Positions 39,201 through 52,229 of a stretch of 64,000 nt of DNA are shown one piece after another (within the stretch, counting starts at the first letter, position 1; every line of letters starts with the position of its first letter). The notes under the pieces are model-generated. The model made no database searches and was not told the DNA's origin. It saw only the letters and a list, made by a program, of their open reading frames with translations. The position numbers were made by a program, and so were the translations under genes. The stretch is from Eucalyptus grandis (taxonomy: Eukaryota; Streptophyta; Magnoliopsida; Myrtales; Myrtaceae), in assembly GCF_016545825.1 (NCBI RefSeq), contig NC_052618.1, positions 33,116,196-33,180,195 on the forward strand, written 5' to 3'.

Positions 39201-42200
39201 ATCGGGATCATAAAGAAAAATTGCTTTTACGGTCCACAAGGTACAATGAATTTTGGCTTACTCGATAATCTTCAATAACTGAGGTAGGTACTTAAATTTT
39301 GGTGCAATTCTTTTCTTCACCCTCACAACACTGATGACATGAAAATCTTTGAAATTAGCTCAGATACAATAATCGTTACCAAAATTACTAGTGATGACCA
39401 GGATGACAAAGCTTCAAATATTAAAACCTACTTTCCCACAGATTGGCAAAACAGCAAAAGTGAAAACGTTATGGGAAAATGCATGATGTTTGCCGCTATT
39501 TCAAAAATTTATAACAATAAACAGTGTCAAGGCGGAGGTTCCTGCTGGAAAACAACATGACATTGATGATCTGGGGGTTTAGAGATTTCAGGTCAGAAAA
39601 ACTGCCAAAAATAATTTCCATGCCTAAGCTCATCTTGAGCCTGCCCATGCGATGTCCATAACCAAGACCAAACATGAAATTACTAGGCAATCTTATAATG
39701 AAAGCGACATTAAAGCAAACTATTCACCAAATCCAGGAACGCAAAGAATCAATTTTCTGCCGACCCTAATGAAGGCTCAAGAGATTGATTAACTGAATCT
39801 ACAACAAGTTCCTGCTAAACCCTGTTAAAACAGAATGTCCAGCTCAGGTTTCAAAGATGGTTACATCTGTTAGAATGTTACAAGATGCAACAGATCAATT
39901 TTTGGCAATAAAACATTCAGCTAAATGAGCTATAACTCTTTGTTTAGCATTTTCTTGATCTTTGGCCAGAACCAACATGCCTCAACAGAAGGAATGAATC
40001 CAGTTTATATCATGTGGTGAAGTTTGCATCAAATGTAAGCTAGAAGGTGCAAATCGCAAAAAGGTCACACAGTAGTTAAACAATAAAACACCACCTCAAA
40101 TTAACGAAAATTGAGCATATATTGGGAAATCTTAGCACCATTGGGGCCCCAAAGAGGCAAATGTTGTAACTCTAGATGAAATTGCATGTGAGTTTATAGT
40201 ACTGATGCCTTCATGGTTCCTACTTATTCACCGTATGGCCCACATAACCAAGAGGGATCTGTTTTTGCACTTTTCAGGAACATCGGTATCCTACGTTCCT
40301 AAAAGTGGAGCTTCTGAACTTACTCATTCATGGGTGCTATTACTTGTAGCATCTCAAATTTCAACTCCAGTGGCACAGTTGAAGAGGACTACAAGAACAC
40401 TATAGCCAATTCACCTACTCCTTCAATAGCTAAAACATTCTGAAGAATTGTAAAGAGCTTTATTTCTAACCATGGGTTTCCACTTTACTTCTGGTTGTCA
40501 CAAGAATTACTAAACCATTTCTTCACAGGTTTCTCCACTTGCTCGTGTTTGATCCAAGAGAAAGCAAACAAGAGAAACCATACTTATGTTATGCACCTAA
40601 TGATAAAGTACTGAGCTCTTTTTCTCATGGTTAATCAAGTAGTGAACATCGTCTTCCACAGGTTTCCACTAGTGCATCCAGTTATTTAAGTAGACAACCG
40701 TACTCCAAACAAATCAAAATGGACATTTAGCCAGGGGTTTACTCACATGGAATATAGAAACGGCCTCTGAAAGCAATCTCCTAGACTCAGAACAAGCATA
40801 ACTGCCACTCAGCAGCCTCCAGCTTGTATCATAATTGTTGACTGTTGTAAGACCTTTCTCCTCATGCTTCTTCTTTAGAATATTTAAAAGAGAGTCTTGG
40901 AGCTTCTCTTCACCACGAACAAGCAAGCCCTGCAACGTGGAGTGTATCCTACTGCAGTCTGTACAACAAAACCACTTCCCTTTGGTAATTCCTGTCAAAA
41001 GAATTGCGTCGCCATTTTGATGATATCCAGTAGATTGTAAAAGAAGATCCCGCACAAGCAGTGTAAAGTGAAAACATGATGCAATCATCTTAATCCGTAC
41101 CTTAAGAATGGCCATTCTATGATCCCTCAAGCAGCCACATGATATTCCTTCTCACACTATGAAGGTAAAGCCAAGAAGAGATTCGTATCAGCTTCTATGT
41201 GAAAATGAATCTAAAGATTCTTGATTCCACATTGTTAAGTTCAATCCACAGTTTAAAGACCAGAGAAAAGGGAAACCACCTGGTCACAGAGAATGATGGT
41301 GCGAGGACCAAATCCAGATTTGCTAAAATCATAACCTCTGTATATTACGACAGAAAAAAGCTATTGAATAAGTAGATTGCAGAGAAAAGTGTTATTATGA
41401 GGTAATATGACATTCATGTAAAAAGTGCAACACAGTTCATAAAAACCTTAAAAGATACTCATAAACAAAACATAAGCCAACAAACTTTTGTGGCTATAAC
41501 AACAACCTGCATAGTGCACATCCAGTGACCTCAGAACCTATGTTCTTGACAATACGAATGCATCTCTGTGTTATTTGCTCAATAGGATCAACTCCCGAAA
41601 CTCTTCCAGCAGCAACAGCATTTTCATTCACGAACTTCTCTTTTTGAAACATATTCTCACAAAAATTGCAGTACCATTTACCACGTGGAACATTTGTCAG
41701 AGAAGCACATTCTGCAACATAGGCAACGGAAAAGGAAAAATCATAAGGAAGTAGGTCTGTCATTTAAGCCACTAATCCCTAAAGCAGCAAAGTAACTAAG
41801 ATCTCCAATGCATGGATTTGCAATATGCCTTGCATCCAAAACTAGGGAACAAGCACCAAATGAAAACCAGAAAACTTTCTGAGAATAAAAACATTCATCA
41901 CATGAACACACTAGCATAAAAGAAGGGGGAAGGGGAAGGATCTAGTCATGCCATCCTAGAAAACAGCTTGATCACAGTCAATGCTTAAAGCATCTGATCC
42001 TAGCTTATAGAGTAACAGAATAAAATTGAATATATGGACTTTAACAAATGACATGGAAAGACTAAAAACAAAAACTAAAATGAAAACCAGGAAAACCTTA
42101 TAAGAATAGAAACATACATCACATGAACACACTGGCATAAAAGAAGGGGGGAGTGGAAGGATCTTGTCATGCCAGACTAGAAAAAAGCTTCATAGAAGTC

Positions 42201-45200
42201 AATGCTTAAAGCATCTAATCCTAACTAATAGAGAAACAGAATAAAATTGAATCTCTGGACCTTAACAAATGATATGGAAAGATTTCAGGCTGTCGCCCAA
42301 ACTCATCCCCAAAAAGAAAAAAGAATGGAAAAGAAAACCAACAGCCGAGTCTATCATATAAACAAGAGCTTCAAAGTCAAAGCGATCCCCAAAGTCATAT
42401 ATATTTAGATGGATACAATGCAAGACTGATGGAGTTTTAATCTTTTAGCAGTGCATGAGAATTCCATTATATACATAACTCCTTTTGGACTTGAAATTAA
42501 GATCAAACAGCATGCAAGTGGTGACTGGCAGATTGGTTTCTAATAATACATGAAGAGGAACCTACCATGTCCATAGTTCAATTAGACACAAATTGAAATG
42601 TTGGCCACTTAGAACTTTGTTCTACCAATGGTAGGAATCAAAGGGAAAAAATGTCTTAGAAGATCAATATCCGTGCTTCAAACATAGGTATATTTGTAGT
42701 TTGAAGTATCTCGTTCTTCTATAGTGTACAGGTAAAATATTCCCATTACAATCTTTACTTGGGCTGTGGCAATGTAGCAGCAAATATTTGTATTTACTAT
42801 GTACAGAGAGAGAGCTCGGTGTACGTCTTGATATGTAAATTCTTAAACTATACAGAATAACTAAGGAATCACCTTTATGGAAAGCTCTTGGGCAACCATC
42901 ACAGAGCACAAGGTTCCCCCCATCTGCACAAATAATGCACAGGTTGTCATTATCCTTGGCAGAATATTTTCGCCCTTTTGATAGAGAGATTGCCAATTCA
43001 TGGAGGAAACCCCATTGGATGTGTAAATATTTGAATAGCTGTCAAATAAAAACAGAACAGATATGTCAGTTGGCTTCTCTTGCAAAAGAAAAGGTAAGAG
43101 GCAAAAGGTAAAAAGGAAATACTAACGGCTTCTTGCGAGAAGCCCAGCCAGCATGAACTTCAAACTGTGAGGGGCTAACCTGCATATTAATGTTAGCTAA
43201 CATATGTACATTCTTCAAAAGTTGTAGTAACTGTAGTTTAAAGGAAGAAACTAGTACCTCACAGTTGCAGCATCTGCAAAATATCCCAAAACCCTTTTTG
43301 TAACCCTCGAGTAATTTCTGTTCACAAAAAAACCACGATTTCAAATTGGCAATTTTGTTTTCAGTGCGCACTTGAGTACCCCTTTAGTAAGCATACCTGT
43401 CCTCGTGAATAATAAGCCACCTCAGTTCCATCAGGCAACCCATCTTCCTCAAAAACCAATTTGTGCAACCTCTGATCTCTTCAGAAAGATGACAGCGAAC
43501 AGATAGAAGAGATGACTGTTAACTTTCAAGAAAGAAAACATGTAGGATAACCAAAATCCACGAACTAGATCCAGAGAAGAAAATAAAATCTAACTTTATA
43601 GTTATCTTCCACTGACTCTTCTTTTGTAAAGTGATAGGCACTGAAGAACTCTTCACATACTGGACCTTTGAAACAAATTTTGGTGACCTGAAACAAAATA
43701 TGACAATATGGAAAATTCAACAAGAAACTCAAATTAATGGCAAAATGTAAAGGATCATAAAGAATGCACAGTGATTGTCTCTCTATCAATGCCAGGCATT
43801 TATTTCTTGAAAACTTATATCAGCTGACTTGCATAACTGAAACACAATCCAGTCACCAATGCCAACTAAAAATCAAATGTGACAAAGGCACAATATTTGC
43901 TCTAATTTTTAATTCACCAATAAATAGGAGAGATAACTGTAAGCTTTGGAGAAAGAATAACATGATAACCACAAATATCTGAAGGGGAGAACATAGAATT
44001 GAACTTTATAGCTGTCTTCCATTGACGCTTCCACATTGAAATGAGGCTTCCACATTGAAATGAGAAGTACTGAAGAAATCTTCAAAAACCTAGATACTGA
44101 ATGTGATGTATGTGACCAGAAACAAACTAAAAGAATATGGCAGATTCAACAAGAAAGTCTCATCTATGCAAAGAATTTTTAAAAACTTAAACAAAACAAT
44201 AAGCTGACTTGTGCAGATGAAAGAGACAACACAGACTCCGATCCCGACAATAAATCCAACATGAGATAGGCAAAATGTTTGCTCTACCTTTGATCCGCCA
44301 TTAATAACAAAGAGACAAGCAGGAAAGAAATATAGAGATGCAGTGTGCATAATTTACTGGAGAAGGCAGATTTAAAGAACATGAAAGAGCCTGATGAATG
44401 ATATGTGCCTGCTAGAAATTCACCAAAAATAAAAAACAGAGAGAGAGAGACTATGCTGTAGGTCATATTGCATCCATCTTTCTTCATACATTTCTACATA
44501 AAACAGATTACACCCTAGTAAAAAGAACTAATCACTAAAATGGACTTGCAAAACTATGCCTCACTGAATGAGAGATAAGCATTATAGTGGAACTAACTTC
44601 ATCTTCAGCTGACTCTTCGTTTGTGGAGAAATAAGAGCACATGCACTTCGAGATGCTTTCAAAATTAGATCTGCTCCAGGTGACCTGTTGCAAAGCAATG
44701 AGCAAGGCAGGATAAGATACAAACACTCAAGATAGAAGTGTACTACACTGAAACACAATTTACCTAGATTCAGAGGATTCCAGCTTTCTGGATGTTTTCC
44801 ACAGAGTCCCCTTTGGATAAGAAATAACCGCTAAACCATTATCAGCAGACTTTGACATTCGAAGCTTGTTCGCAGACCTGAGATAAATACATGCAAACAT
44901 CTCAATATACAATCTCGACATACTTCTCAGGGAGCAAACATTCTCACCGTGTCTTTCTTATCCCCACACTGCCACCAAGCAAAGAGAAACTCATTGAAGG
45001 ACTCATAGAGGACTCCGAGGTTACAACTGTTCTTGCTAACCTGGAATAACATAGGCAGCATCTCTTAACAGAAGGCTTTCTTAGCATTAACATTTTGAAT
45101 TCCTCAGATAAAAAATCTTACTAGTTGATATCATTAAAACAAAGCTGATAGAATTGATGGTTATAATGATGTAACACATTTCTAGATGTATTAAATTACT

Positions 45201-45536
45201 TTCTAGGCTATTTTCCTGTGACTTGTAGAGCATGACAATCAAAAAAGAAAAAGAAAGTCCATCAGACACTATGCAAATCAGATGGTTGTCAACGTATACA
45301 GGAAGATCACCAATAAGCCCCACCAGACTGATTCAACACGGTTCATAGCATCAGAAATTTACTAGCTACAGAGTATGACTATTAGAATAGGCATACCTAG
45401 CCCTGAATGACTTTTGTTATTGGGTGTGCTTTGACATTTCTTTGACTGCACACATGAATTACACAAAGATCCTGCTCTGGCAACAGATAATGCAGGGAAT
45501 TTACCTGAAACATGAAAAAGGAATCAAAGAGGGAAA

Positions 45537-45579
<43 letters not shown>

Positions 45580-46824
45580 AGTTAGGATCCTCATGCGATG
45601 AGCCTGCTTGACAGAGAACGCTATCCTAAATAACAAGAGCAGCCATAGTCATACCTTTTGCACCCTCTACAAGTGAACGATTTTTCCACAGGCGATTGAT
45701 GAATAATACTTTGGACTGTACTTTCTAGCGAGTGAAGGGGAGCTTCCCTGCAAGCCCTCAACAAATCAAGCAGGCTCTTTCCATTCTCAAAGCAAGTGTA
45801 CTGGGAAGCACGTTTGTAAGCACCGCACGCATGTATCTCAAATTGGGAAGGTGGAATAACCTACACATTCCCGAAATTAGGAGTAAATAAGAAAGATAAA
45901 CTTGATTAATGGGTTATACCATGTTGACTAATATGAAGCCCATCATGCAAAGAACCACGCACTTACTCTGCATCCATTGCAACTAACACATGAACACAAT
46001 ATCCCTCCTTCTGTGATTACTCCTCGAAGCCCAGACACCTGTATGCAACCGTCAGAACTCGAGCATTATAACGCCAAGAGCAAATTCTCACTCATGAGTC
46101 TTCAGTTTTCATATCGGTCATCATTTATAACATAAACTACGTACCGCGTTGCCGCCCCCCATGTAAACTACAGTTACCCCATCGAGCAAACCAGTATCAA
46201 AGAGATCAGTGACCGTCGCCAATTCCTGTTTCCACACAATCGTCTTCGACATTTTCGATTCCGGGTTATTTCGAGCGGCTCTAACGGTGGTCTCGGCATT
46301 TGCATCCGCCTCCACCTTCGAAGTCCCTTCGCACTCTACGGCGCGCGACGCACTTGCTACAGTCCGTCCCTCCTCGATCTTAAGCACCGGAGACGTCTCG
46401 TGCAGGCCACCATCTTCTAGAATCACAACGTCTACCAATCCATCGATCTCTCCGAGCATCTTCGTTCCTTCACGAGACCGTCGCCCCCTCACAGCGCGAC
46501 TGAAATCCTCCAGCACAACGACTTCCACCAGCCCGCCGTCCGGCTCTTCGTCGAGAAAGCAGCTCCGATCGGTCTCCACCTCCGCTTCACTCCCGGAAAA
46601 ATCCGAAGCTACATCCGATTGCCGCTCCTCGATCGCACCATTCGCCGCGCCGCTAGCCTCGGCACACACAGCGAAGCCATTGCGCGGCTTAACCTCCTAG
46701 CATACACAATCAGGGAAGACGAACCGTTCAGCCTCTTGCCGCCGCCGCCGCCGCTCGAATCCCGACCGAATCGGGCGCGGAACCGCGTCGTCTCGCCTCC
46801 TTCCGAATCCCACTCCTGCTTCAT
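36295..46824 (-). CDS. IDM1-like PHD-finger / GNAT acyltransferase-domain protein
   Basis: About 21 exons on the minus strand: 46824-46145, 46038-45967, 45860-45655, 45504-45397, 45040-44948, 44877-44764, 44684-44598, 43687-43595, 43478-43397, 43317-43258, 43179-43127, 43037-42873, 41711-41507, 41337-41280, 41156-41101, 40991-40747, 37915-37852, 37740-37684, 37602-37512, 36626-36485 and 36402-36295. The product is ~950 aa. Domains in order: acidic N-terminus; a TPL-binding-like unit (VSGLRGVITEGGILCSCVSC ... PSQFEIHACGAY); a second such unit (GFGIFCRCCNCE ... PSQFEVHAGWASRKKP); a PHD finger (CIICADGGNLVLCDGCPRAF ... GKWYCNFC); an extended PHD-like module (CALCRGYDFSKSGFG ... GKWFCCTDC); a GNAT fold (GMYCAVLIV, SIVVSAGILRIFGQELAELP, GYFQLLFSCIQKLLGFLNV). 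Relatives such as IDM1 act on chromatin in the nucleus; the same role is inferred here. At least ten one-base indels interrupt the exons, mostly in G or C runs. Intron phases agree if these are ignored. Confidence 0.88.
41858..42283. repeat. Diverged ~220-bp tandem duplication inside an intron
   Basis: The segment beginning AAATGAAAACCAG at 41858 is repeated from 42078 with the same order of phrases: CATCACATGAACACACT, GCATAAAAGAAGGGGG, CAATGCTTAAAGCATCT, AACAGAATAAAATTGAAT. It lies in the long intron between the two PHD exons. Confidence 0.85.
43500..44340. repeat. Tandem duplication of an exon-bearing ~410-bp unit
   Basis: The block 43500-43920 (with exon 43595-43687) is repeated at 43920-44340 with an offset of about 410-420 bp. 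Matching landmarks are AACTTTATAGTTATCTTCC at 43592 and AACTTTATAGCTGTCTTCC at 44002, and the later phrase ATTTGCTCTA versus GTTTGCTCTA. Confidence 0.8.
44005..44116 (-). pseudogene. Dead duplicate exon of the PHD-GNAT gene
   Basis: A copy of exon 43595-43687 inside the upstream duplicated block. Its acceptor reads TTTCTG instead of TTTCAG, so the AG is lost. An internal 19-bp tandem duplication (GCTTCCACATTGAAATGAG twice) lengthens it from 93 to 112 bp and breaks the frame. It is therefore left out of the gene model. Confidence 0.7.
45541..45576. repeat. (AG)18 microsatellite in an intron
   Basis: Uninterrupted AG tract in the intron upstream (on the minus strand) of exon 45504-45397. Confidence 0.95.
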
Positions 46825-47126
46825 ATCGTCTCCACCGCCCCCCCCGAAATCCGGCTCAGAAACCCGCAGAAATCGCCAAAGGAGAGCAGATCAAAACGAC
46901 GCCGCGCGAGCGCGCGAACCGGCACCGAGAGAATCCGGAGACGGCGACGGCGGCGACGTACCGAGCGCGGAGCCCCGGGCCATGAGGAATCGGCGGAGGG
47001 AGCGCGGCCGGGGAAGCGATCGGGGTCGAGAAGGGGGCGGGCGGGGGAGGGTTTCGCCGGCGGAGGATTCGGAGGCGCGGAGGCGGAAGGGGATTTGATG
47101 GGGAAGCTTGAAGATGAAGGAAGAAT

Positions 47127-47170
47127 AAGAGAGAGAAAGAGGGAGAGAGAGAGAGAGAGAGAGATAGAGA
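47127..47170 (-). repeat. (CT)n tract in the presumed 5' leader of the PHD-GNAT gene
   Basis: GAGAGAGA on the plus strand, CT-rich on the coding strand, about 300 bp upstream of the ATG at 46824. CT-rich leaders are common in plant genes. The region 46825-47100 is GC-rich. Confidence 0.7.
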
Positions 47171-47432
47171 CCACAGTCGTTGAGGAGAGAGTGGATCAGT
47201 GTGTGTGCTTTTCGGGAAGCGGAGGGGGAGGAGTATGCAGCGAGAGCCGAGAGGGACGGTGGCAGATCCGTAGATATGATCAAAAGGAGCCGCTTGAAAG
47301 CCACCTCGCGGCACTGGACCAAAATGCCCCCGTCGATCGATAAAATAAAAATCACAACACCAGGTGAATATCCATTTATCTGTGTCTCCTGCCGTCCCAC
47401 ACAGCAAAGCATTATCACAAGACTCTCGTTTA

Positions 47433-47610
47433 GGCTCCGCTACTTATTTCGCGAAAAAACGAACGATTTAAAAATAATTATTTGTACCACTCGAAATAAT
47501 TGTTGAATGAAAAATATTTTCGTTTATTTATTTATTTTCTAAGCGATATAGCGATCATTTCTAAAAAACAATGCTTTTAAATCGTTCATTTTTGCGAAAT
47601 AAACGAAACC
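47433..47610. mobile_element. PIF/Harbinger-type MITE upstream of the PHD-GNAT gene
   Basis: The left end GGCTCCGCTACTTATTTCGC and the reverse-complemented right end GGTTTCGTTTATTTCGCAAA are imperfect TIRs that continue inward as ACGAACGATTTAAAA and its inverse. The flanks are TTA on the left and TAA on the right. The ~178-bp element has no coding capacity. Its ends resemble those of the autonomous-type Harbinger at 56043 (GGCTCCGTTCGTTTCGCG). Confidence 0.6.
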
Positions 47611-47613
47611 TAA

Positions 47614-48960
47614 TATGTCTATTTCTTTTTACTATTTATAACTTGTTTCTATAAATTTCTTCTTTTTTTTACGTTGGTTTTTCACCTTTCAACCACGAGT
47701 ATATTATAACTTGTAAAGACGTAATTGCACATAAATTTAACTAATTCATATTAATATTTCTATAATTTTGTTGGCGTCATTTATTACTTACCACTTTACG
47801 ACTCCTAATCAGTAAGAAAATATTGATGTAACGTACAATGGGATTTTCTCAGCTGACTTGCCGATTTAGATTCTTAGCTTAAGCTACATTTATTTGAGGG
47901 AAAATTTCATAATAAAGAAAATACTTTCCGAAAATTATTTTTTAAGAAAATGATTAGTTTTTTGATGTTTGATGATATGTGATCGAAAATGTTTTATGGA
48001 GTACGGATCTCAATTGAAAAATGATTTCGATCTCATAAATTTATCTCAAACCATGAAAAATTGGATCTTTTAAATACTTTATATTTTTCCTTTTTGTCTT
48101 TGTTATTTTAACTTCTTCTCCACCAATTGTCGAACCTTAGCGATCAACCTCAAGCAAGCTCAAGCCTTGCCATATCCGGCGAGGCTCAATCTTGCCTAAT
48201 AAGAACCAAGTCAAGCCACATTGGCCTCGTGGCTATGGCCGGTCACCAACCATCGCCGAGGCCTAGTTGTTAGAAAATAATATTCTTGTATTGGAGGAAA
48301 ATACAGTATTTATTGTAACTAGAAAAATAATAAATCTAAGAAAGCGATAATAATAATAATATAATAATCAATCCAATGTCTATAAAATATTTACATAAAA
48401 GATGCTAAACCACAACCAAAATACAAACTTGTCAATTGTAATAAAATTAATAGGAAATTAAATAGGAAGAGGTACAATTAACCAAATCTCTTTAAGACAA
48501 TTAGTTCATGTCAACAATGTTAAGCAACTTCATGAACTACATCTCTCAAGATATAATACCTCGAATACCTTTGTATTAATACTATACAAACAAGATTTTG
48601 TCGAACACTTCTAGAATCTAATACACTTGGTTGAGTGATTTTCTAAGAGAAAATTCTTAATCCCGAATGACTCTATCTCCCACAAGCTAAAGAAGACTCA
48701 GAAAATACTATTTTTCGTGTCTTAGAATTGTGGCACGAGAGTTTAAGAGATGCATCATCAACAAGTCCATTAATTTGTCCATTAATACGAGTATAAAGCT
48801 GCTAGAATTGAGAGATGAGTCTTTTAATGGATCCATTAATTCGTCCATTAATGCATCCATGAAATTGCTACATGAGAGTCGAATAAATGCGTCAAGTAAC
48901 ACATCATAAAACCACCACAAGAGGACTGAAGAGATGTGCCCATTAATGCAACCAAAAAAA
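47614..48960. other. Repeat-rich intergenic DNA
   Basis: AT-rich. Around 47880-48260 a GGAAAAT-rich arm leads into a GC-richer core with CGAGGC/GCCTCG phrases, possibly part of a MULE-like element. Around 48760-48870 the phrase GTCCATTAAT recurs four or five times. Confidence 0.4.
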
Positions 48961-48979
48961 AAAAAAAATTAGTCGATCA

Positions 48980-49145
48980 TACTCTACTCATATTCTAACT
49001 CTCACGCTCGCATTTTTGCCCCGCAAGAAATTTTTTTTCGCCGTTCCTACTCTACTTATATTCTAACTCTCACGCTCAAACTTTTGCCCTTTTTTAATCA
49101 TCCTACTCTACTCATATTCTAACTCTCACGCCGGACTTTGCTCGC
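48980..49145. repeat. Three tandem copies of a 56-68-bp unit
   Basis: TACTCTACTCATATTCTAAC followed by TCTCACGC starts at about 48980, 49048 and 49104, each followed by a (T)TTTGCCC-type tail. Confidence 0.75.
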
Positions 49146-49199
49146 CTCCTTGCAAGGGGTGGGAGTCAAAACCCACTTGAAACTAATTCGTCCACACTC

Positions 49200-49400
49200 C
49201 AATCCCCTAAAAAGGTGGGGCGTTCGACACCCCAACCCCCTGAAAAGGTGGGGATTTGAACCCCTCACATCTCCTGGAAACTAATTCGTCCACACCCCAA
49301 CCCTCACCCCTGAAGGGGTGGGGATTCGAACCCCCCACCTCTCCATTCCATGTTGGAATGGTGACCATTAAGGTAAACTCCAATGATTAATATATATATT
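49200..49400 (-). mobile_element. tRNA-derived SINE-like element
   Basis: On the minus strand, TTACCTTAATGG (box A-like) is followed 31 nt later by GGGTTCGAATCCCC (box B / T-loop-like), spacing typical of a pol III promoter. The body downstream repeats the GGGGTTC(G/A)AATCCCCACC phrase. Head at about 49400. No A-tail or target duplication was identified. Confidence 0.35.
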
Positions 49401-49863
49401 GCACATAGCTAAAGAGATGTGAACTTATGTTGAGTCATCAACAACTTATAATTACAACAATCCTTCACACTAATAGCTGAACATAACATTTTTTTTTTTT
49501 AACTCAAAGAATTCCCAAGTGTGCTCCGTGGAGATAAACCGCATCAAGGTAAGTAACTTTCACTTTAGTGAAAGTCTATCGAACTTACTTAACTAGTTGA
49601 TGGACTAAACCTTGAATTGCTAGTTGCTAATGTAAGTCCAAAAAATAGATTTCACACAAAGTATTGTCAATTTAAGATTGGTTCTCGGGTTGTGTCCATT
49701 CGTTTAACCCTAAACCTCTCAAGATTCATGTGTGATTTAGAAAATTTAATCTTTAAAGATTTTCATTGAGTCAGCTAGGTTCACATATATAGGTGCATTC
49801 TATCAAAGGTATCTTACCTTACCTTACTAAGATTTTGAATTCTAAGTTATAGGAATAATTAAA

Positions 49864-52187
49864 TGTGACGACCCTAGCTCATCATGGCTATAGTAGAACT
49901 ACTATCGCCATTATCTTTTTGATTTTACTTTTCTTAAGCATGCAGAAGCGTAAGTGACTAAAGAAAATCTTGGGATACACGCAATTTTCTTTAAACGGGA
50001 CAACTTCATTTCTTATTTGTTTATACATGTACATCAAACAACAAGTGAGGGACTTTAGGGAATTCAAAAGGTCAATACTACTAACTATATTGGACTCTAT
50101 GACGATCACCGTCCCTACCTAGCTATACAAGTGTCGTCTAACTTTTGGCCCTTGATGTCAAAATGTTTTCAGCTCCAAAAATTTTGCTTCACTCTTACCT
50201 CCCTCCTATGCTATGGGGCTACCTCCATCTCTTGGCCCATTAGAGAATAGTGGGAGTGAATCCACCATGCATATGTGGACATGGGGCATACATCCCGATG
50301 AACCCAAGGGTGACCTGCCTCGTAGGAGGCCCTACATCAATGACCATATGCGACTTGATTCGAATAAAGATAGTATTCGGAAAACCAAAGTCTACGAACC
50401 TATCCTCCTCCCATGTGAAGTCCATCGGCATCCCATAATGAACTATCAGGGAGGCAGATGGGATCAACATTCTAATAATTTGAAAAGCTGAAATCAACAA
50501 CCAGTGAGTTACAACCCAGCAAGTAGAAGATCCACTAGTCTATACCACACAAATTGATCATTGCATCGACAAAGATAGCTTCAATAGAAAGCATAACAAA
50601 TCGCATGCACATCAACTTACTCGACGACCTTTTTAAAGTACATGACAAACTAATATAGTGAAACCTTTTTCTTAATAGATAATAAGTAGTTCAATTTTGA
50701 AATACTAAAGTCATAATTAATATAATTTCATATTATCATCATCATCGGGAACCCCGTTACCCCCTCAGGGCATCTCACACCCATCCGGCATCACGAGGCA
50801 ATTGAGGGAACCACGTTACACCCCAGGCATTCTGAGTAACCCAATTACCCATCTAGGCAATCCCATTACAACTCGGGGCATCATTGTCCTAAGGATAGAT
50901 GGCATTCTCATTCACACCAAGATGCGTAATTCCATAATTCAATTAAAGTACGTTAACATCACTATTCAGGAATTCAAGCATGCAACTAATGTATCATCGA
51001 TTGTTTTTAACCCTTAAACTAATATAAATACATCCATACAAATGTTAAATGAATGGTAAGGGAGGTCCCACATTCTGCGCCCAAACTAGGCTCATAGGGC
51101 GTCCTACATGCCTTTAGAGTTGATGGCAATTGTCTAGGTAAACGATCTTTAAAAATTATGAAACTTTAGTATGAGGTGGACAAGACCTAAAGGAACATTT
51201 TTCGGGAAGAACTCAAAATCCGATTAAGCTCATTCTTAATAATTTTGCAAATAAGGCTCAAAACAATCAAAATCTCCATAATGAAATTGAGTAGAAAAAT
51301 AAATATTTCACTAGCCAATGAGATCGAAAAATTGTGAAAATTTAATATGTGGTAGCCTAAGATGTATTCTACAACTTGTGAAGAAGATATTTTAGAATTT
51401 TGGACCGAGAAATTTGTAAAAAATGAAAGACAAAAAGAGGTTAGCCCAGCAAACTCAAAAACAGATTTTGAATCCTGAAGTTTTAAATATATTTTGTCAT
51501 ACAAAATCCAAAAACTCTGAAATCAAAGTATGTCGTAGAACTACCAATAAGGGACAACTTTGGTGAAGAATGCGCAAGAAATTTGCACCATATAAGTCGG
51601 CACGAAATTAGCAAATTTCAAGGTTGAGCTAGAACCAAACTTGTCCTCAGCCCAGCCACTACTTTCCTTCAAAGTTTATGCCGTTTCGGCCCTCGCATGT
51701 GCCAAATATCAACCATCCATGCCTCTATGGTCTAACCACGATTTCGACTATTTCGAACTCGACAACGAAGGTAGGTAAAGTAGTTTGAAACTTCCAGTTA
51801 AACGAGTAACGTAGTTGAAACTTCAATCAAACGAAAACCTCAACAACGTTTTTGAATTTCTAGGAAACTATTCTCATTGTACGACAAACGATCAATATAT
51901 GATAGAATGGAGGATATCCACTTGCCTCGGGTCCTCATGTACGGCGGTTGCGACTCGACGAGATGAGAGGGGTTGACGGTGGCAATGTGGCGCTACCTTG
52001 AAAAGCAAATTTTTCTGGTGACCTTGCTAAGATAGGATACTTGTTGCTGGCTTCTAATCTTTCGTGGTTGAAGGCTGGATGAAAAGTTGTTGTGGCCTAG
52101 ACTTTCTATTTTTCTTTTATGGCAACGGCTACCAAGGGAATTGAAGAAGAGTGGCGAAGTTAAGGTGGTGGAACGAAGGTGAATGAC

Positions 52188-52229
<42 letters not shown>

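Noticed and set aside
46209..46700. Long plus-strand open frame of 163 codons
   Set aside because: It is the exact antisense of the first exon of the PHD-GNAT gene, whose frame continues into spliced exons with family domains.
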